64,000 nucleotides of DNA from Gammaproteobacteria bacterium (GCA_004298065.1 SCRL01000041.1:19730-83729); one strand, 5' to 3'. Shown: positions 7,870 through 15,557, counted from the first letter of the stretch. Made by a program: numbers and translations. Notes: generated by a model not told the origin, from the letters alone.

Positions 7870-8361
7870 ATGAAAGCAACCAGAACCGCCCACGTATCGG
7901 AGGGCAACCATCGCCGCTTTAGCCTTGACCCGCAAACAGAGGCGCGGCTTAAGTACCTTGTGGCGTTTTACCGGGAAGTTGTCGGCGTGAAGGTGTCTAG
8001 CTCCGGCGTCATCCGGCGCGCTGTTGCTGACCTCGCCGCACTTGCCGACGACCTTACCCGCCTTGTGCGGGTGCTGCCGCGCAGCCATGAGCTTATCGCC
8101 GAGCGCGTGCAGATGGGACAGGCCATGCAGGGCGACAAAGCACCGTGGACAGGAAATGCGCCCGAGCTTGCCGGGGTTAGACCTTTCCCGACCTTCGGGG
8201 AGTTACGCGAGCAGCGCGAGGATAGGCGCACTGTGCTTGATCGGCTGCGCGGTAAGAAAGGAGGGAAACAGGATGCAGCCGAGAATACGGAACAGGTTAG
8301 AGACTCCGAAAGTAGTCCTCTAACACCCGTGCGGCCTCCGTGTCCCGGCCCTGCTGCTTAA
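7870..8361 (+). CDS. Ribbon-helix-helix-like DNA-binding protein
   Basis: A 163-residue protein. Residues about 14-55 read as a short strand (RRFSLDPQTEARLKYLV) and two helices ending SSSGVIRRAVADLA, which fits a ribbon-helix-helix motif with an enlarged loop; such proteins act as repressors or plasmid/phage regulators. The rest is charged, with a KKGGK stretch, and the Pro-rich tail (PLTPVRPPCPGPAA) overlaps the convergent recombinase-like gene by 65 bases on the other strand. It is a reasonable candidate for the element's regulator. The assignment rests on pattern only. Confidence 0.55.
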   Translation: MKATRTAHVSEGNHRRFSLDPQTEARLKYLVAFYREVVGVKVSSSGVIRRAVADLAALADDLTRLVRVLPRSHELIAERVQMGQAMQGDKAPWTGNAPELAGVRPFPTFGELREQREDRRTVLDRLRGKKGGKQDAAENTEQVRDSESSPLTPVRPPCPGPAA

Positions 8362-9025
8362 GCTCGCGCTCCTTCTCAAGCGCCCGCTTAAGTCTCATAT
8401 CTTCCCAGCGCGCGCGTCCCTGTGCTTCCGTGTATTTGTGTTGCCAAGGAGCGCCGACTTTGGGGCCTTCGCGCAACACTGCACTAGCAGACCATCGGGC
8501 GCGCTTAGTGTACGGCGGCGCGGGGAAGCCTTCGGCGTTCAGATCGCGAGCAACATAGCGGGCCGATGTGTGCGCCTTATACAGGGCGTGAAGCCGCGCT
8601 TTAAGTCGCGTGCCGTGTTGCTCGCGGTACGCACGCTGGGCCTGACGCGCGCGTCGCCGACGTGCCTTCCGGGCCTCGTGCAGTGCTGAGTACGGACGCA
8701 GACGGCGGCCGTCCTCGCTGTATCGGGCCTTGCTGGCTGAACGCTGCGCCTGTCTAACGCGGTTTAAGTCGGATTCGCGGACTATGGGACGCCCCTTTAA
8801 CTTCTCAAGGCGGCACACAGCGCGCGAAACGCTGGCCGGGTACCATCGGCCCCTTCTAGGTGTGAGCACGCGCCGCGCGTTTAGAAGTTCAGCGGCGTGC
8901 GCGAGGTTGCCGCCGCTATCGAGCCAAGCACGCCGAATGTCTCGGTATAGCTCCCGCGCGGCGGCGTCGGCCCCGGCCTGTGTAGCCCTTGCTCCTTTCT
9001 GCTGCTTCGTGAGTGCTGCACGCAT
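8297..9025 (-). CDS. Recombinase-domain-like DNA-binding protein
   Basis: A 242-residue, strongly basic protein. Twice it contains the motif found in the recombinase domain of large serine recombinases, where a short helix is followed by LNxxGxxTPRGxxWxxxxVxRxL: LLNARRVLTPRRGRWYPASV near residue 50 and LNAEGFPAPPYTKRARWSAS near residue 180. Between them lies a long Arg/Ala-rich helical region. No serine-recombinase catalytic domain precedes it, so I infer a DNA-binding protein rather than an enzyme. The frame is open upstream to 9130; I use the internal ATG at 9025 because the preceding residues look non-coding, but this is uncertain. Confidence 0.5.
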   Translation of the reverse strand: MRAALTKQQKGARATQAGADAAARELYRDIRRAWLDSGGNLAHAAELLNARRVLTPRRGRWYPASVSRAVCRLEKLKGRPIVRESDLNRVRQAQRSASKARYSEDGRRLRPYSALHEARKARRRRARQAQRAYREQHGTRLKARLHALYKAHTSARYVARDLNAEGFPAPPYTKRARWSASAVLREGPKVGAPWQHKYTEAQGRARWEDMRLKRALEKERELKQQGRDTEAARVLEDYFRSL

Positions 9026-9239
9026 CCGGCGTATATACGCGCTGCCGGTGGAACCGTCAAGCCTTGTTATGCATGTGTTGCTATGGGAGAAAAACAAAAA
9101 CGACTGTATGCGCTGCATCAACGACCACACGCTCCCCCATTGGGAGCCGCCGGAATAATTACCTATTCCCTATAGAAGAAACTCCCCGCCCCGTCACGTT
9201 TCCTCACTTGCTGGCTTTTCTTTGTGTGCCAGCGGTTGC

Positions 9240-9296
9240 GGGGCCGGGTGCTGCCATTGGTGAGCGGCAGCGCAAAGCCCGGCCCCCCTTTTTTGT
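9240..9296 (+). terminator. Rho-independent terminator-like hairpin
   Basis: GGGCCGGG at 9241-9248 pairs with CCCGGCCC at 9278-9285, with further pairing of the inner GCTGCC and GGCAG arms, and is followed by a run of six T. It precedes the plus-strand gene block that starts at 9372. Confidence 0.6.
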
Positions 9297-9371
9297 GAAA
9301 TGACCCAATGACCCACACTCCCGGCGCTGCATGTTGTATGCGCCGCCACGATCAACAAGGAGCCCGACACT

Positions 9372-9527
9372 ATGACAACCGAGACGAAAACACCGAACCC
9401 GCCGAGCCCGAATAACGGGGACGCCCCGAAAGGCTCCGATACTCCGCCCTCGCCGGAATACAAAGGCGCACCGCTTCCCGGTAAGACCTTCACGGACAGC
9501 AACGGCAACACCCGGACAGATCACTAA
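9372..9527 (+). CDS. Small Pro/Thr/Asn-rich protein, 51 residues
   Basis: The frame starts with ATG after a good AAGGAG site at 9355-9360 and ends TAA at 9525. The product is hydrophilic and disordered-looking: MTTETKTPNPPSPNNGDAP, then KGSDTPPSPEYKGAPLPGK and a short tail ending NTRTDH. Nothing points to a function. Its position, ribosome-binding site and the tight spacing to the next gene support it as coding. Confidence 0.5.
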   Translation: MTTETKTPNPPSPNNGDAPKGSDTPPSPEYKGAPLPGKTFTDSNGNTRTDH

Positions 9528-9539
9528 GCTGGGGCCAAC

Positions 9540-9830
9540 ATGATAACCAAAACGAAACAGCCGAAGCCGAACGCAATGCAGCTAAAGCTGTTGGCCCTTT
9601 ATCGGGTGCTGGTGGACTACGTGTTCGCCACGCTTGCCAAAGCCAAGCCGGGCACGCTGGCGCCTTCCTTCCTCGCCGTGGTGCGTCTCATCGTGAAGGA
9701 CGCCGGCATCATGCGCGAAGTGCGGACACGGGCGCAGGCGCAGCAGGCGATGGAAGCGTTACGGGGAGAGGTTAAGGACGTAGAAAAAGCGCTCTCGCTG
9801 CCCTTTGCGCCGCCCGCTGCCAAGCAGTAA
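9540..9830 (+). CDS. Possible T7-type small terminase / DNA maturase A-like protein
   Basis: A 96-residue helical protein with a basic N-terminus. The stretch LLALYRVLVDYVFATLAKAK, then PGTLAPSFLAVVRLIVKDAGI, follows the arrangement of small terminase subunits of T7-like podoviruses, in which one helix (LxxxVxxxLxxxI) is followed by a segment of the type TAAELxxAxKFLKDNGI. A second charged helix (AMEALRGEVKDVEKALSLPF) ends the protein. If correct, it would recognise DNA for packaging. The match is by pattern only and the protein is short, so this is a hypothesis. It precedes an intergenic region with two inverted repeats. Confidence 0.4.
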   Translation: MITKTKQPKPNAMQLKLLALYRVLVDYVFATLAKAKPGTLAPSFLAVVRLIVKDAGIMREVRTRAQAQQAMEALRGEVKDVEKALSLPFAPPAAKQ

Positions 9831-10084
9831 CTCCGCTGTTTTGTTTTTTCTGTCCGTGGCCGTGAGGGGGCCGGCAGCGCAAACGTATTAGGGACGGCTG
9901 CCGGTTTAGCTCTCCATAGGCGTTCCCTTCTAAAACTGCTTTCTTTTCAGCAGCTAAGAGATAGTCAAACTTCCTTTAGACTGGATTCTTATACGTCCTT
10001 TGACTATCTCCGCAGTAACCCCCGCCGCTGAGTCCACCCAGCGCGCACCTTGCCCCGCACCATCCAACACCTTGAGTCCCCCTA
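9831..10084. other. Intergenic control region with two inverted repeats
   Basis: CCGGCAGC and GCTGCCGG (about 9870 and 9898) form one inverted repeat. A second, perfect 12-bp inverted repeat occupies 9958-9969 and 9999-10010. No gene is seen. The region separates the terminase-like gene from the large ATPase gene and is the most likely place for a promoter/operator of the latter. Confidence 0.5.
9958..10010. repeat. Perfect 12-bp inverted repeat with 29-base spacer
   Basis: GAGATAGTCAAA at 9958-9969 is the exact reverse complement of TTTGACTATCTC at 9999-10010. The spacer is AT-rich and contains TTAGACT and TTATAC-like hexamers that could be part of a promoter. The right arm ends 74 bases before the ATPase start. 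It could be a paired operator for an element regulator or an origin-related site. Confidence 0.7.
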
Positions 10085-11956
10085 ATGCCCACTTCACCCG
10101 TGACCCTGCGCCGCGCGCGGGCCGACCATGCGCCGACAGGTGCGGTGCTTCTCACCGCGCGCACCATGCAGAAAGTCCGGCAGCACTTTGAGACAGAGAC
10201 AACGCACCGACCTTCAAAGGCCATGTATGCGGCGCTCGCTGACATCGCCGCAACGCTCGCAGAGATGGCGGAAGGTGGGGCCGAGCAGAAAATTTACCTG
10301 AGCAGCCTAGACCCCGGCATTGGCAAGACAACCGTACTATCTCATTTCGTGGACGCGCTCTTAGAGGACAACAGCCTTGAGCACGTCGGCGTGCTCGTGT
10401 GTGTCGCGCGTCTGGATGAGATCAAGACGTTGGTACATCGCATGGGGCTGCCTGCCGGCTGGTTTGCGTGCTACACGTCGGACGCACAGGTGAACGCACT
10501 AGGCGGCGACACCGAGCCGAACAAGGCGCGGGTACTGTTCACTACGCAACAGATGGTCGAGCGCCGGCTAGATGGTCAGAGCTTCGCCGCGTGCGAAGTA
10601 TTCCACTACCGAGGCAAGCCGCGCCAAGTCCGCATTTGGGATGAGTCATGGCTACCGGGGGAGGGCATCACTGTATCCCGCTACGCACTGTCTGACCTTT
10701 TGTCTTTGTTGGTCAGCGGCGGCTATCGCCGGCTGGCCGACAAGCTAGAGGATTTATTTTTTCGGGTGCGGTCAATCGAGGACGGAACGCGCCTAGAGTT
10801 TCCCGACCTAGCGCAGCACGCAGAGCTTAACGCGGTGCTGTCCCTCGTGGATTCACCAAGAGACAACGCCGAGGCGAAGTATCAGGAGCAACGCCGCGAG
10901 CAGTTGTCCCTGCTGTGGTACTTGTCAGGCCGCACGGTTGTTGTGCGGAGAGACGGCAAGGACGGTAACGCCGTCCTAAGTTACCGTGACACGCTCCCTG
11001 AAGACCTAGCCCCGCTCCTTGTTCTGGACGCATCGGGCCGCGTGCGTGAAACCTATGCAGAGATGGAGAAGCACCGGGATAACATCGCCCGCCTTGCGTC
11101 TGCCGCGAAGCGTTACGACCGCCTAACGGTTAACGTCTGGAACACGGGCGGCGGCAAAAGTAGCTTTGAGCGCGGCAGCGCGGGAGCTAAGGAGTTGGTA
11201 GAGGCCATCGCCGCCACGATCAACACCAAGCCCGGCGAGGAATGGCTAGTCATTCACCACGCCGCCAGTAAGAGGACCGAAGACATACCGGCGGGAGTGT
11301 CGCCGCTGCTGCCGGATGCGTCCAAGGTTCACTTTGTAAACTGGGGCAGACACGCAGCAACTAACGCCTTTGCCCACGTTAAGAACGTCATCCTTGCCGG
11401 TACGCTGTTCTATCGTCCCTCGCAGTACGAGGCATTAGGCCGGCTTGCCGCCGGCATGAAGCCCGAGCAAGGCGAGTATCCGTTAAGCGCCCGCAAGCGT
11501 ATTGAGCTGGGCGAATCGAAACATGGAATTTTGCAAGCCGCCTGCCGAGGCGCTGTGCGTAACTGCGACGGCGAGCAAGCGCACGCCGCCGACGCGTACC
11601 TGATCGCGTCCGTTCGCTCCGGCATCCCCCAAACGCTCCCCGAGTTGTTCCCCGGTTGCCGTGTAGTGCGCTGGGCACCCGTGAAGCGTGCATTAACTGG
11701 CAAGGTGAAGGAAGCTGTTGAGTACCTACAGCGGCGCTTCTCCGCGCCCGGTACTGCCGTTGTGAAATTCTCCGAGGTGCAGAAGGTGCTGGGGATGAGC
11801 GCGGCAAACTTTCGGAGAGCGGTCAGACAGCACCCGGCCTTTGTCGCGGAGATCGCGGAGCTATCGTTAGTCGAGTGGGGACCAAAGGCGCTCTTTACCG
11901 CGTTCAAGCGTGTAGATGCGTCTGACTTTGGCTTTACGCCTTCGTCCGCGCAGTAG
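10085..11956 (+). CDS. Helicase-like P-loop ATPase of the element
   Basis: The largest gene of the element, 623 residues. A P-loop (DPGIGKTT, 76-83), a Walker B-like strand VRIWDES (Asp 186, Glu 187) and LFTTQQ (151-156) are in the order of superfamily 1/2 motifs I, Ia and II. Near residue 484 QAACRGAVR resembles the QxxGRxxR motif VI of SF2 helicases, with FVNWGRHAATNAF before it. A second glycine-rich loop, NTGGGKSS (353-360), opens the C-terminal half. I infer a replication or DNA-processing helicase. The last 70 residues look like a DNA-binding helical domain. No primase motif was found. Start at 10085 has only a weak ribosome-binding site. Confidence 0.6.
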   Translation: MPTSPVTLRRARADHAPTGAVLLTARTMQKVRQHFETETTHRPSKAMYAALADIAATLAEMAEGGAEQKIYLSSLDPGIGKTTVLSHFVDALLEDNSLEHVGVLVCVARLDEIKTLVHRMGLPAGWFACYTSDAQVNALGGDTEPNKARVLFTTQQMVERRLDGQSFAACEVFHYRGKPRQVRIWDESWLPGEGITVSRYALSDLLSLLVSGGYRRLADKLEDLFFRVRSIEDGTRLEFPDLAQHAELNAVLSLVDSPRDNAEAKYQEQRREQLSLLWYLSGRTVVVRRDGKDGNAVLSYRDTLPEDLAPLLVLDASGRVRETYAEMEKHRDNIARLASAAKRYDRLTVNVWNTGGGKSSFERGSAGAKELVEAIAATINTKPGEEWLVIHHAASKRTEDIPAGVSPLLPDASKVHFVNWGRHAATNAFAHVKNVILAGTLFYRPSQYEALGRLAAGMKPEQGEYPLSARKRIELGESKHGILQAACRGAVRNCDGEQAHAADAYLIASVRSGIPQTLPELFPGCRVVRWAPVKRALTGKVKEAVEYLQRRFSAPGTAVVKFSEVQKVLGMSAANFRRAVRQHPAFVAEIAELSLVEWGPKALFTAFKRVDASDFGFTPSSAQ

Positions 11957-12021
11957 CACCGCCCCAGCGGCATTTGTCTTGCCGCCACAACCACCGAACA
12001 CCCAAGGAACCCTTAAACGCC

Positions 12022-12381
12022 ATGAACCCCATGCAGACGGGGGGTCACGCTCCGTGCGTTGAACCTAGCCCCGTTGTTGTAAATCTGCCGACAAAATCTC
12101 CCGAGAAAAACCGCACCCCGCGAACCGCCCTTGCACACTTCCGGGGCTTCGATGCGTTCGCCGCATACGCTCACGAGAAGCTAGGCCGGTATGACCTGCC
12201 GGACACCCGGACACGCTTAACCGCCGAAGGGCTGCGCCGCTGGCTGCCTCAGCTTGAGCTTTCCGAGCGCCAGTACGCGCGCCTTGTTGGAATGTCGGTA
12301 GAGGAAAGCGCGAAGCACAACGCGCACTGGCCGCTTGTCTCGTGGCTGGGCGTAGTGGTCGAGATGCAGGAGAGCGCCTAG
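12022..12381 (+). CDS. Element protein of unknown function
   Basis: The ATG at 12022 follows AAGGAA at a suitable distance and is preferred over the open frame upstream. The 119-residue product has a Pro-rich disordered start and a helical C-terminal part containing RLTAEGLRRWLPQLELS and RQYARLVGMSVEESAKH, which has the spacing of a helix-turn-helix of the phage regulator type. It ends 4 bases before the zinc-ribbon gene, so the two are co-transcribed. I do not recognise the family. Confidence 0.55.
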   Translation: MNPMQTGGHAPCVEPSPVVVNLPTKSPEKNRTPRTALAHFRGFDAFAAYAHEKLGRYDLPDTRTRLTAEGLRRWLPQLELSERQYARLVGMSVEESAKHNAHWPLVSWLGVVVEMQESA

Positions 12382-12385
12382 CTCG

Positions 12386-13102
12386 ATGGCATCCCTCCGC
12401 AAACGCGAGGCGGGAAGGCGAAGGCTAGAAGCGAATAAGCGGCAGGTATGCAACGTAACGGGCTGCACCAAGCGCCGCCACGGCCTTAGTTACTTCTGCC
12501 ACGCGCACGCCTTCGCCGCGAGGCACCACGGGCACCCGTTGGCGCGGAAGATCAAAAAGAAAGAATACGAGCACGAGCGTAAGCACGTTGTCCGCTTCCT
12601 CCGCCTTCATTCCGCACATGGCGCTGTAAATGCTGCCTATGAGTTGGCCGGCCTGTGGCTGCGCGAGGCGGAAGCCGGGCAGCCGGTACCGGCGCAAGAG
12701 CAGATGGCGCGGCTTGCCGCTGGCGGCGTTACCGGCGCGGAGATCATCGAGGAAGTTTTAGCCCTGTGGCTGTATAGCCGCTGGCACCCGACAGGGCTTC
12801 CCGACGACATACGGCTAACAAAGGCGCTAGGTACAAACGTCCTGCTACTCGTGCCGCGCGAAGCATCCAGCGAACTAACGCCGGGCGGGGAAAAAAAATA
12901 CCGCCGGCTGGGTGCGTTGATACGCGCCGAAGTCGGCGAACACATCCGGCGCGTTTTTGGTGTCTTTGCCCTGAACGTGCTAACCGCCATCGAGCGCCAG
13001 ATAAGAGCCAAGCAGGACGCAGCGCAAGCCCTGCGCACTCCTTTCCCCGACCCCTTGAGTACACCTACAGCGCCACCTGAAGGCGACGCCGGCCCACATT
13101 AA
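12386..13102 (+). CDS. Zinc-ribbon phage-type protein
   Basis: A 238-residue protein. Residues 22-41 contain a C-x4-C-x10-C-x2-H metal site (CNVTGC...CHAH) followed by ARHHGHP, a pattern widespread in small phage proteins and some HNH-type nucleases (consensus CxxxGCxxxxxxxGxCxxHxxRxxRxGxP). No HNH catalytic triad follows. The rest is helical, with an IKKKEYEHERKHV segment and a Pro-rich acidic tail. Function is unknown; nucleic-acid binding is likely. It sits in a tight plus-strand block between the 119-residue gene and the 310-residue gene. Confidence 0.6.
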   Translation: MASLRKREAGRRRLEANKRQVCNVTGCTKRRHGLSYFCHAHAFAARHHGHPLARKIKKKEYEHERKHVVRFLRLHSAHGAVNAAYELAGLWLREAEAGQPVPAQEQMARLAAGGVTGAEIIEEVLALWLYSRWHPTGLPDDIRLTKALGTNVLLLVPREASSELTPGGEKKYRRLGALIRAEVGEHIRRVFGVFALNVLTAIERQIRAKQDAAQALRTPFPDPLSTPTAPPEGDAGPH

Positions 13103-13125
13103 CCCCAACAGAAGGAACATACAGA

Positions 13126-14058
13126 ATGAGCGAAGTTTACAGAGCACACGTCTCCGGCCGCGAGGTTGTCAGCGGCGCGGCACCCACACCCACAAACGGC
13201 GTAACGCAGGGCGAGACACCGCCCGCGCGAGTTTCACTAGACGCGGGCGTAACGTACACCTACACCGTCGGGGAAAACAGCGAGGCACGCCGAGAGGACC
13301 GCAGCGGCTCTTTAAACGTGGCCGATCTGAAGCCCACCAAGCCCGGCATCCTTGCCACCGCGCGCAGCGCATCGGGACGCCCGCTTGATGTCTCGGAGCT
13401 GACCCCGAAGGCTATCGTCACGCTCCCCGATGGCAGCCAAACAATGCTCCAAGTAGCGGAACGTAATGGGCTCGTCACGCGCGGCCCTAACGGCGAATAC
13501 CGCGAGGTTGAGCAGACCGATGCACCGCAAGAAGACGCCGAGGCCGACAAGCCGCAACCGTTCACCGATCAGCAAGCCGAGCGCCTGCTAGATGGAAGTG
13601 TCCGCGCGATTCCGGCACAGATGCAAGACAACATTGTCCACCGCGTCCTTACCGGCAAGCTGGACGAGAGGACCATCCACGACACCGCAGCGGCATCCAA
13701 CATGCAGCCGGGGGAGCTAGTGCAGCGGCTGACAGCTTTGAACACGGCCTTTACTGCACAAGCTGAGGCAGCGGCAGGACGTGCGGGCGTGGTGGACTTC
13801 AATGCGTGGTCCGCATGGGCTCGGGAAAATTGCCTGCCTGAGCTACAGGAAGCCATGCGCCAACATGTGTACGTGCGCAGTACCAAGGGATACGCCAAGT
13901 TATTTGACCGCTATCTCCGCTCCACGTCGCCGAGTGCGGAGGAGATCGAATCGGCAACAGGGCTCAAGGTGCAGCGCGGTGCGCGTGGGGTTGAGCTAAT
14001 CACCATCAACGGCGTACAGATGACCGTCTCAGAGGCGGCGCGTCAGGGGTTGCTCTAA
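13126..14058 (+). CDS. Element protein, possible scaffold- or structure-related
   Basis: A 310-residue acidic protein not recognised by motif. The N-terminal 60 residues are rich in Thr, Gly and Val; the centre (about 125-150) is highly acidic and disordered (EQTDAPQEDAEADKPQ). The C-terminal half is helical and ends with a small beta unit (GARGVELITINGVQMTVSEA). A disordered acidic middle flanked by helices is common in podoviral scaffolds. The next gene, 2 bases downstream, resembles a gp14-type internal virion protein, so a virion-related role is plausible but unproven. A GAAGGAA-type site precedes the start. Confidence 0.5.
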   Translation: MSEVYRAHVSGREVVSGAAPTPTNGVTQGETPPARVSLDAGVTYTYTVGENSEARREDRSGSLNVADLKPTKPGILATARSASGRPLDVSELTPKAIVTLPDGSQTMLQVAERNGLVTRGPNGEYREVEQTDAPQEDAEADKPQPFTDQQAERLLDGSVRAIPAQMQDNIVHRVLTGKLDERTIHDTAAASNMQPGELVQRLTALNTAFTAQAEAAAGRAGVVDFNAWSAWARENCLPELQEAMRQHVYVRSTKGYAKLFDRYLRSTSPSAEEIESATGLKVQRGARGVELITINGVQMTVSEAARQGLL

Positions 14059-14060
14059 AT

Positions 14061-14603
14061 ATGTGTAACCCCGCAGCTCTTCTCGCCATTCAAGTAGCGC
14101 AGACCGTCATTAGCCACGAGGAGCAGCGCCACAACGCGAACAAGACGGCTGACGCAATCAAGGACGGCTACAAAGCTTCCGACGCGCAGATGCAGGAGCG
14201 TTATAAGCAGATCAATGCGGACGCCGCCGAGAAACAATCCGCCCGCGCCAGAGAGGCGCAGATTGAGCGTAGCCGCATCGCGGCGGCGTCCGGGGAGTCC
14301 GGCCTTGGTGGCATTAACGCTGGCCGCCTTGAAGGTGAGGCCGAGGGCGCATACGGCCGGGACGCTACGCGCATTGAGACAGACCGCGCCGGGGCCGAGC
14401 GCGCTTCCTTCATTGAAATGCAGGGCATCCATTCCCGCTCTCAAAGTCGTCTCAACCAAATTAAGTACCCCTCCCTCGTGCAGAGCGGCTTGCAGATTGC
14501 CGGCAGCTATCTCAACTACAAGAAGGACGTAGGCGAGCCGAAAAAGACGGGCCGAGAGCGTTACGGCGACGACTACGACGCCTACAACGGGGCCGGGTAC
14601 TGA
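14061..14603 (+). CDS. T7 gp14-like internal virion (ejection) protein
   Basis: A 180-residue protein beginning MCNPAALLAIQVAQTVISH. The arrangement matches internal virion protein B of T7-like podoviruses: an initial MCxP plus small hydrophobic membrane-active segment, then a long Gln/Ala/Glu-rich helix with RYKQINADAAEKQSARAREA and a glycine turn ASGESGLGG (ASGRSGVSG-like in that family), then further helix. In T7 this protein is ejected into the host envelope and forms the outer part of the DNA-ejection channel. Finding it without gp15, gp16, capsid or tail genes is unusual. The match is from family memory, not from an alignment. Confidence 0.6.
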   Translation: MCNPAALLAIQVAQTVISHEEQRHNANKTADAIKDGYKASDAQMQERYKQINADAAEKQSARAREAQIERSRIAAASGESGLGGINAGRLEGEAEGAYGRDATRIETDRAGAERASFIEMQGIHSRSQSRLNQIKYPSLVQSGLQIAGSYLNYKKDVGEPKKTGRERYGDDYDAYNGAGY

Positions 14604-14607
14604 ACCC

Positions 14608-14778
14608 GTGAAAAAGAAAACCAAGAAGCTGTGCCGCACCGTCGCGGAACAAATGCTGAAGGCGCGGAAGCGGCGCAAAGGACGGGCCGCCAGTTTGCCG
14701 AGTTGGCACACGATGCATCCCGACAAGGCACGCGGCAGGGCTGCGTCCGTAGCGAGGCACTATGGAACGCAAAGCTAA
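14608..14778 (+). CDS. Small basic protein, 56 residues
   Basis: A GTG-initiated frame directly after the gp14-like gene encodes a very basic peptide: MKKKTKKLCRTVAEQMLKAR followed by KRRKGRAASLPSW and a short tail ending ARHYGTQS. The 4-base gap to the preceding stop and the 17-base overlap with the next frame indicate translational coupling. Lys/Arg content suggests nucleic-acid binding. No family recognised. Confidence 0.45.
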   Translation: MKKKTKKLCRTVAEQMLKARKRRKGRAASLPSWHTMHPDKARGRAASVARHYGTQS

Positions 14779-14914
14779 GCGCCGAGCGTCACGGGGCCGC
14801 GTCCGCAGCGTGAACGTGCGACACAGCGCCGCCGGAACCGCTGCCATGCTCCGCAAGACCGCCGCACGGTTAGACCGTAGAGCCGCAACAGTGGAGAGCT
14901 TACGCCATGCCTAG
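14762..14914 (+). CDS. Small Arg/Ala-rich protein, 50 residues
   Basis: A frame from ATG 14762 to TAG 14912 overlaps its neighbours by 17 and 8 bases. The peptide (MERKAKRRASRGRVRSVNV, then a helical AAMLRKTAARLDRRAATVES) is strongly basic and helical. Overlap on both sides favours a coupled operon, but the low complexity means it could also be a chance frame. Confidence 0.35.
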   Translation: MERKAKRRASRGRVRSVNVRHSAAGTAAMLRKTAARLDRRAATVESLRHA

Positions 14915-15203
14915 ACCGATCAAGATCAAGCGCATTGAAGCCCTACGGCTGGGGCTGACGCGGTACTACACCGGCAAGACCTGCAAACACGGCCACCGCG
15001 CCGAGCGGAACACGTTAAGCGGTAACTGTTCCGTATGCGCCCGCAAAGCGTCCCGCAAGTGGAAGCGCCGGAACCCCGAGAAGGTGCGCGAGATCAGCCG
15101 CAAGGCGTCAGTGAGGCAGCGCGCGAAGTGGCGGCGCTATCGGCGGCTAGGGCTTCACCTTGTCGCGCGCATGGCGCAGCGCACGGAGCCCAAAGAGGTG
15201 TAA
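14907..15203 (+). CDS. Phage-type Cys/His zinc-binding protein
   Basis: A 98-residue basic protein. Residues 19-45 read YYTGKTCKHGHRAER then GNCSVCARKA: a C-x2-(G)H site plus a CxxC knuckle. The theme YxTGKPCxxGHxxxR...CxxC is common in small phage proteins and in the N-termini of endonuclease VII-like proteins. The C-terminal half is an Arg/Lys-rich helix (RQRAKWRRYRRLG). No nuclease catalytic residues are evident. It is the last gene of the plus-strand block that includes the gp14-like gene. Confidence 0.6.
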   Translation: MPRPIKIKRIEALRLGLTRYYTGKTCKHGHRAERNTLSGNCSVCARKASRKWKRRNPEKVREISRKASVRQRAKWRRYRRLGLHLVARMAQRTEPKEV

Positions 15204-15218
15204 AGGCGGCACGCAGCG

Positions 15219-15557
15219 CTATCGGGATTTCTGCCTATATTCGGCGTTCTCAAGCTCGACGACTTGATTACGTTCGACCTCGGAGAGGTGGTCCCAAAAA
15301 TCCCGCCACGCTGCCGAGAGGTGCTTATCAAGCGCACGCTTGCGTAAGTAGTACGCTGCAAGTAGTAGCGCGGCAACTATATGTAAAGCGCGATACCACG
15401 CCGCAACATGCAGCAAGCCCGTAAGCAGCAGAGCAACAAGGAAGCCGCCGAAGATTCCCCAAGAGACTTTGACCCAATCAGCAAGTTCCTTTTTAACGTT
15501 CTCGCTTTTCTTTTGGTACTCGCGGTAGTTGTAAAACCACGGTTGCCCGGTGTCCAT
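15219..15557 (-). CDS. Two-helix membrane protein, lone minus-strand cargo gene
   Basis: A 112-residue protein with a charged N-terminal helix (YREYQKKSENVKKELADWVK), two hydrophobic segments (about residues 33-52 and 55-71) and a charged C-terminal cytoplasmic helix. It is the only gene in the right half of the element on the minus strand and lies tail-to-tail with the zinc-binding gene. Lone, oppositely oriented membrane-protein genes near integrase genes are often lysogenic-conversion or exclusion genes; a holin is another possibility. No family recognised. Confidence 0.55.
   Translation of the reverse strand: MDTGQPWFYNYREYQKKSENVKKELADWVKVSWGIFGGFLVALLLTGLLHVAAWYRALHIVAALLLAAYYLRKRALDKHLSAAWRDFWDHLSEVERNQVVELENAEYRQKSR

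Noticed and set aside
9341..11216. A 17-base identity (CGCCGCCACGATCAACA) near 9341 and 11207
   Set aside because: One copy is inside the ATPase coding sequence and codes ordinary residues; a single short match in GC-rich DNA is likely chance.
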